Of a stretch of DNA of 64,000 bases, positions 59,985-64,000 are shown piece after piece. Under the pieces are notes generated by a model, which had not been told where the DNA came from, searched no databases, and saw only the letters and a list, made by a program, of their open reading frames with translations. Source of the stretch: Thermus sp. LT1-2-5 (GTDB lineage: Bacteria; Deinococcota; Deinococci; Deinococcales; Thermaceae). The number at the start of each line of letters is the position of its first letter. Position 1 is the first letter of the stretch. The position numbers and the translations under genes were made by a program. Location of the stretch: NCBI RefSeq assembly GCF_040363165.1, contig NZ_BSRG01000005.1, positions 1 through 64,000 of the forward strand. The letters run 5' to 3'.

Positions 59985-60710
59985 ATGGTCGTAGACCGGA
60001 TTGAGGTGTACCTGGACGGGGCCCAAGAGCCCCTGGCCGTCCTTAAGGAACCCCCCTACCGGCTGGAGTTGGACACCCGTACCCTCCCCGATGGGGAGCA
60101 CACCCTGCGCCTGGTGACCCACTTCCGGGGAGGAGGGCAAGAGGTTAAGGAAATCCCCTTCACCGTGAACAACTACCCCGACGTCCTGGTCCTGGGCTTG
60201 GACGAAGGGGGCGAGGTGGCGGGCAAGGTAGAGCTCCGCCTAGCGGTGGGCGAACCCGAGCTCCCCGTGGAGCCCGTGCGCTTCAACCCCATCTGGTACG
60301 CCGTGGCCACCGTGGTAGTTCTAGGGGGCATCTGGGCTTACTTTGCCCTCTCCCCAGCGACGGAAAAGATCGTGGCCGAGGTGGCGCCCCCGGCACAAGA
60401 GGCCCAAGCTCACGGGGAAACGGCTGCCCCTGCGGCCAATGTGGACCAAACCCTCATGGAAAAGGGCAAGGCCATCTACGAAGCCAACTGCGCCGCCTGC
60501 CACCAGGCCAACGGCCAGGGTATGCCCCCCGCCTTCCCCGCCCTAGCGGGCAACCCCAACCTCAGGGACGCGCAGATGATCCTGAACATCGTCAAAAACG
60601 GCCAGGGTGCCATGCCCGCCGTGGGAGCCAACTTCAGCGAGGAGGAGCTCAAGGCCGTGGCCACCTACATCCGCAACAGCTTCGGCAACAACTTCGGCCC
60701 GGTGGAGTAG
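59985..60710 (+). CDS. fbcC: Cytochrome bc complex, membrane cytochrome c subunit
   Basis: The c-type cytochrome of the four-subunit Thermus bc complex. It has 241 aa from the ATG at 59985 (SD AAAGGGAGG). It has an N-terminal soluble domain (1-95) of beta-strand character (VDRIEVYLDG, LPDGEHTLRLVTHF), one transmembrane helix (103-122), a Pro/Ala-rich linker, and a C-terminal class I cytochrome c domain with CAACH (C169, C172, H173) and M210 as likely axial Met. The haem domain must be periplasmic, which places the N-terminal domain in the cytoplasm. Confidence 0.94.
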   Translation: MVVDRIEVYLDGAQEPLAVLKEPPYRLELDTRTLPDGEHTLRLVTHFRGGGQEVKEIPFTVNNYPDVLVLGLDEGGEVAGKVELRLAVGEPELPVEPVRFNPIWYAVATVVVLGGIWAYFALSPATEKIVAEVAPPAQEAQAHGETAAPAANVDQTLMEKGKAIYEANCAACHQANGQGMPPAFPALAGNPNLRDAQMILNIVKNGQGAMPAVGANFSEEELKAVATYIRNSFGNNFGPVE

Positions 60711-60719
60711 GAGGGCAGC

Positions 60720-61202
60720 ATGTACCGCAACGACCCCATCCTACCTACCTTCGCCCTAATCCTAGCCGCGGGCCTCTTCTACGCGGCCTACCTGGACGGG
60801 CTCCACATCGCTCGCCTCCTTGGCCATACCCCGGAGGAGCTCTCCGTGGGGCAGATCGGCCTCATAGCCTTTGGGGCCGTTTTCCTCCTTTACGGACTCA
60901 TCGGTCTGGTTTCCTACTGGCTCGAGGGCGTGGAGCTCCGCCCCGGGCGCCACTTCCCCACTCCCTCCACCGCCCCGGTAGCCGCCGGCGTCATCCTGGT
61001 CCTCCTCCTCACCGCCCTTTCCGGCTTCTTCGTCCGGCTCATCCTCTACTCCGCCCAGACCGGGCACAACCCCACCTGGCTCCAAGGCCTCATCTTTGGC
61101 AGCATCAGTCTGGTGGTGGCGGCCCTTTTCGGCATCTACAAGAAGTTCTTCGGCCGGGACGAGGTCATCACCGAGGAGGAGAAGAGCGAGTTTCCCTGGT
61201 GA
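60720..61202 (+). CDS. fbcD: Cytochrome bc complex, membrane subunit FbcD
   Basis: A 160-aa membrane protein with three predicted helices (about 10-28, 45-68, 85-110) and a possible fourth (~118-138), ending in an acidic tail (DEVITEEEKSEF). It corresponds by position and size to the extra subunit of the T. thermophilus fbcCDFB complex, which has no counterpart in classical bc1. Its function is not established. GAGGG precedes the ATG; the gene starts 9 nt after fbcC. Confidence 0.88.
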   Translation: MYRNDPILPTFALILAAGLFYAAYLDGLHIARLLGHTPEELSVGQIGLIAFGAVFLLYGLIGLVSYWLEGVELRPGRHFPTPSTAPVAAGVILVLLLTALSGFFVRLILYSAQTGHNPTWLQGLIFGSISLVVAALFGIYKKFFGRDEVITEEEKSEFPW

Positions 61203-61210
61203 GGTGAAGC

Positions 61211-61840
61211 ATGGACGAACGCGAGATTCGCTTGCGCACATCCCGTAGGCGGCTTTTCCTCAAGACCGCCATCGGCACCGGCATCGGCCTCTCCTTGGTT
61301 TCCGCCTTTTACGTGGGGGCGAGCCTTCGGCCCAAGCAGGAGGTCACCCCGGAAAAGGAACCCCTGAAGCCTGGGGACATCTTGGTCTACGCCCAAGGCG
61401 GGGGAGAGCCCAAACCCATCCGCCCGGAAGAACTGAAGCCCGGTGACCCCTTCCTCCTCGCCTACCCCATGGACCCCAAGACCAAGGTGGTGAAAAGCGG
61501 CGAGGCCAAGAACACCGTCTTGGTGGTGCGCTACGCCCCCGAGGAGCTTTCCCCGGAGGTGGCGCAACACGGGGTGGAGGGCATCGTAGCCTACTCCGCA
61601 GTGTGCACCCACCTCGGGTGCATCATCAGCCAGTGGGCGGCGGATAAAAAGGCGGGCCTTTGCCCCTGCCACGGCGGGCTTTACGACTTCGCCCACGGGG
61701 CCAGGATCATCGCCGGCCCCCCACCCCGTCCTGTGCCCCAGCTTCCCTTAAAGGTGGAAAACGGGGTCTTGGTGGCGGCGGGAGAGTTTTTGGGCGATGT
61801 GGGCGTGAAGGCCGAGGCGGGCTTCTGCCGCCACGTTTAG
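61211..61840 (+). CDS. fbcF: Rieske iron-sulfur protein of the cytochrome bc complex
   Basis: A 209-aa protein. An N-terminal twin-Arg-like stretch ([10 protein letters not shown]) and a membrane anchor (~16-37) precede the Rieske fold. [2Fe-2S] ligands are C132/H134 in CTHLGC and C151/H154 in CPCHGG, with C137-C153 as the disulfide, matching the T. thermophilus structure (1NYK, recalled). A C-terminal extension ends in CRHV. The twin-Arg motif suggests Tat export of the folded cluster domain. Confidence 0.97.
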   Translation: MDEREIRLRTSRRRLFLKTAIGTGIGLSLVSAFYVGASLRPKQEVTPEKEPLKPGDILVYAQGGGEPKPIRPEELKPGDPFLLAYPMDPKTKVVKSGEAKNTVLVVRYAPEELSPEVAQHGVEGIVAYSAVCTHLGCIISQWAADKKAGLCPCHGGLYDFAHGARIIAGPPPRPVPQLPLKVENGVLVAAGEFLGDVGVKAEAGFCRHV

Positions 61841-61849
61841 GAGGGAAGC

Positions 61850-63112
61850 ATGTACAAGTGGCTGGACGAACGCCTAGACCTGACGGGTCTTTACCAAAAG
61901 GTTTTGCGCAAAGCTTTCCCGGTGCACCACTCCTTCTTCCTTGGGGAGATCACCCTTTTCGCCTTCGTGGTCCTGGTGCTCACCGGGGTCTTTCTCACCC
62001 TGAACTTTGAGCCCTCCATCCGCGAAGTGAAGCTCCCCGACGGGCGCACGGTGCCCGCCGCTTACGCTAGCGTCCTCTATATTGACAGCCTTCCCTTCGG
62101 CGCCGTGATCCGTAGCCTCCACCACTGGTCGGCCCACGTGATGATCGCCGCCGCCTTCTTGCACATGCTCCGCATCCTCCTCACGGGGGCCTACAAGAAG
62201 CCCCGGGAGCTTAACTACCTAGTAGGGCTCGCCCTTTTGGGGCTTGCGGTGGTCACCGCCTTTACCGGCTACGCCCTTCCTTACGACAACTACGCCGTAA
62301 CCGCCACCCGTATCGGCTACGGCATCGCCAACTCCATCCCCTGGATTGGGAACACCCTGGCCCAAGTAATGTTTGGCGGGGAGTTCCCGGGCTCCACCCA
62401 CTCCATTCCCCGGCTTTTTAGCCTCCACGTCCTTTGGCTTCCCCTCCTCCTCATGGCCCTCATCGGGGGCCACCTCGCCATCATGGTCAAGCAAAAGCAC
62501 ACCCAGCCCCGCTACGCCGAGAAGGTGGCCCCGGGGAAGATCCTGGGCGTGCCCATGTACCCCCAGCAGATGGTCATGATGATCATCCTCTTTGCCCTCT
62601 ACGTGGGTATCATGACCATCATCGCTGGAGCCTTCCTGGCTCATCCCATTGAGGCCTTTGGCCCCCCCACTCCCAACACGCCAGCGGTGAAGCCCGACTG
62701 GTACTTCCTCTGGATCTACGGCATTCTACAGATCATCCCCTCCAGCTGGGAGTTTCACCTTTTTGGGGCCACCATTGGGCCTGAATTCATCGGAGGGGCG
62801 GTGGTGCCGGGCCTTTTGGCCCTTATCGGCCTCCTTTTGCCCTTCGTGGACACCCGCAAGGACAAGATGCGCTACCTAGAGCTCCCCTCGGAGCACCCGG
62901 TGCGCACCAGCGTCATCCTGGCCCTCTTGGTCTTCTTCCTCATGAGCACCTTAGCGGGCTACAAGATCGACTTCCAACAGCAAGGCTCCTTGTTGGGGAA
63001 TAACGCTGTGCTTTGGACCTTGGTCCTGGGCGGGCCGCTCCTTACCTTTTTCCTCTCCTACACCCTGATGCGCATCTTCTACGGTAAAGCGAGGGAAGAA
63101 AAAGCCTTTTAA
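61850..63112 (+). CDS. fbcB: Cytochrome b of the cytochrome bc complex
   Basis: A 420-aa, eight- or nine-helix membrane protein with both haem b groups. Haem ligands are the two His in helix B (SLHHWSAHVMIAAAFLHML) and the two in helix D (LFSLHVLWLPLLLMALIGGHLA, given here as HVLWLPLL and GGHLAIMV). The quinol-oxidation motif is PDWYFLWIYGIL in place of PEWY. It takes electrons from menaquinol and passes them to the Rieske protein and FbcC. The gene ends the operon. Confidence 0.96.
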   Translation: MYKWLDERLDLTGLYQKVLRKAFPVHHSFFLGEITLFAFVVLVLTGVFLTLNFEPSIREVKLPDGRTVPAAYASVLYIDSLPFGAVIRSLHHWSAHVMIAAAFLHMLRILLTGAYKKPRELNYLVGLALLGLAVVTAFTGYALPYDNYAVTATRIGYGIANSIPWIGNTLAQVMFGGEFPGSTHSIPRLFSLHVLWLPLLLMALIGGHLAIMVKQKHTQPRYAEKVAPGKILGVPMYPQQMVMMIILFALYVGIMTIIAGAFLAHPIEAFGPPTPNTPAVKPDWYFLWIYGILQIIPSSWEFHLFGATIGPEFIGGAVVPGLLALIGLLLPFVDTRKDKMRYLELPSEHPVRTSVILALLVFFLMSTLAGYKIDFQQQGSLLGNNAVLWTLVLGGPLLTFFLSYTLMRIFYGKAREEKAF

Positions 63113-63119
63113 ACCATAG

Positions 63120-63145
63120 GCCCCCCGCCTAAAGCGGGGGGCTTT
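63120..63145 (+). terminator. fbc operon terminator
   Basis: A 9-bp GC stem GCCCCCCGC/GCGGGGGGC with CTAAA loop, then TTTCC. Confidence 0.85.
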
Positions 63146-63147
63146 CC

Positions 63148-63166
63148 AGGGCCCCTCAGGGGCCCT
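63148..63166 (-). terminator. Hairpin after rpsA
   Basis: AGGGCCCC-TCA-GGGGCCCT, an 8-bp stem 3 nt beyond the rpsA stop on the minus strand. With the adjacent fbc hairpin it separates the convergent transcripts; it has no T-tract. Confidence 0.65.
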
Positions 63167-63169
63167 TCG

Positions 63170-64000
63170 TTACTTTTCCTCCTCCAGACCCAAGCTCGCC
63201 AGGAGGTCCCCGTAGAGGTCACCCAGCTTCACGCTGGTGCTGGCGGTGGGCACGGCGGAAGCGTCGTAGAGGTTGTACTCCGCCACCGCCCCGTACTCGT
63301 ACTCCCGCCGCTCCTCTCGGCGGCCCCCAGAGGGCTTGCGCTTGCCCCGGGCCTCCTTGCCCTTGGCCCGGCGGGGGCGCTCCTCCTCCGCCTTGGGGGG
63401 CGGCGGGGGAAGAAGCCGCTTCCGGGAGAGGGAAATGCGCTGTTCCACGGGGTCGATGTGGAGGACCACCACCTCCATCTCATCGCCCTTCTTGAAGTGG
63501 GCAGCGGGGTTTTCCACCCGCACGTGGTCCAGCTCGGAAACGTGGACCAGACCCTCCATACCAGGCTCCAGCTCCACGAAGACGCCGAAGTCCGTGACCC
63601 CCGTGACCTTGCCCTTGACCACGGTGCCCGGGGGGTACTTCTCCACCAGAAGCTGCCAGGGGTCGGGCTGGGTCTGCTTGAGGCCCAAGGAAAGCCGGCG
63701 CTCCTCCGGGTCCAGGCGCAGGACCACCGCCTCCACCTCCTCGCCCTCCTTCACCACCTCGGAGGGGTGCTTGGGCCGCTTGGTCCAGGAGAGTTCGGAG
63801 ATGTGGATCAGGCCCTCGAGGCCCGGCTCCACCTCCACGAAGGCGCCAAACTGGGTGAGCCCCACCACCTTGCCCCGCACCCGGGTGCCCACGGGGTATT
63901 TCTCCGCCACCGTGGTCCAGGGATCGGGGATGAGGGCCTTGATGGAGAGGTTGACCCGCTCCTTGGCCGGGTCCACGGACACCACCTGAGCCCGCACCTT
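63170..64000 (-). CDS. rpsA: 30S ribosomal protein S1, C-terminal part (cut by window edge)
   Basis: The 3' ~276 codons of an S1-domain protein; the 5' end is beyond the window. Two complete S1 repeats are visible (GTRVRGKVVGLTQFGAFVEV and GTVVKGKVTGVTDFGVFVEL as starts), each followed by GLIHISEL or GLVHVSEL, and the tail of an earlier repeat at the edge. The C-terminus is a basic, Pro/Arg/Lys-rich tail (~205-245) followed by a Tyr-rich acidic end. The repeat number fits ribosomal protein S1, which brings mRNA to the 30S subunit. That is noteworthy here, as leaderless mRNAs do not need S1. Confidence 0.88.
   Translation of the reverse strand, partial: KVRAQVVSVDPAKERVNLSIKALIPDPWTTVAEKYPVGTRVRGKVVGLTQFGAFVEVEPGLEGLIHISELSWTKRPKHPSEVVKEGEEVEAVVLRLDPEERRLSLGLKQTQPDPWQLLVEKYPPGTVVKGKVTGVTDFGVFVELEPGMEGLVHVSELDHVRVENPAAHFKKGDEMEVVVLHIDPVEQRISLSRKRLLPPPPPKAEEERPRRAKGKEARGKRKPSGGRREERREYEYGAVAEYNLYDASAVPTASTSVKLGDLYGDLLASLGLEEEK

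Overview
The window is a 64 kb piece of chromosome from a Thermus species. I base this on its very high G+C content, on many proteins that match Thermus thermophilus families in length and key residues (659-residue ThrRS, 395-residue MetK, a Rieske protein with ligands at C132/H134/C151/H154, an ArsC with C7/C83/C90), on the four-gene fbcCDFB cytochrome bc operon, and on the 5S rRNA-tRNA-Gly junction at the left edge. I cannot name the species. Nearly all of the sequence is coding, with short gaps and many 1-4 nt stop/start overlaps. There is no insertion sequence, phage or CRISPR array.

Layout. 1-163: end of a 5S rRNA gene, tRNA-Gly(GCC) and a terminator. 0.2-6 kb: moaA, a drug/metabolite-type transporter, a long-chain prenyl diphosphate synthase, a Cse60-like small protein, ispH and a tRNA-dihydrouridine synthase. 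5.7-10.7 kb, minus strand: a six-gene cluster, glgC - SagB-type oxidoreductase - OmpR-type response regulator - gamma-glutamylcyclotransferase fold - glgA - TPR membrane protein. 10.7-15.1 kb: a Lon-like protease with a degenerate Walker A, convergent with a penicillin-acylase-family hydrolase. 15.2-21.6 kb: an M24 peptidase, then prs - alpha/beta hydrolase - DUF72 - speA, then a membrane GGDEF protein. 21.6-26 kb: metK (minus), then murI, a LOG-family protein, an RdgB-type NTPase and an RMD1-like protein. 26-34 kb: a maltose/maltodextrin ABC operon (malE, malF, malG, GH13 glucanohydrolase) followed by mutS2. 34-40.4 kb: a thioesterase, a large NTPase/TPR transcriptional activator and three predicted lipoproteins, one frame-disrupted and of lower G+C. 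40.5-46.5 kb: pepF, arsC, ubiE and two BMP-type ABC permeases. 46.2-52.8 kb: flavin reductase, ricT, holB, phosphodiesterase, several unknown proteins and an MFS transporter. 52.8-59.9 kb: thrS, a PaaX-like regulator, three tandem UgpB-like solute-binding proteins and a sugar-phosphate isomerase-like protein. 60-63.1 kb: fbcCDFB. 63.2 kb to the edge: the 3' part of rpsA on the minus strand.

Three regulatory patterns cut across the window. First, many genes have a TANNNT -10 element ending 6-8 nt before the start codon and no Shine-Dalgarno sequence, which is the signature of leaderless transcripts. Second, pairs of TTAACC hexamers at exact 11-bp spacing, arranged like a Pho box, lie upstream of two lipoprotein genes; a related repeat lies before the GGDEF gene. 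Third, the palindrome CCTCGAGG recurs about once every 1.5 kb.

The strongest candidate for something undescribed is 34.6-40.4 kb. There a large activator, two Pho-box-like operators and three lipoproteins sit together, and a poly-G tract puts one lipoprotein's signal peptide out of frame with its body. That is compatible with phase variation, programmed frameshifting, gene decay or a sequencing error.
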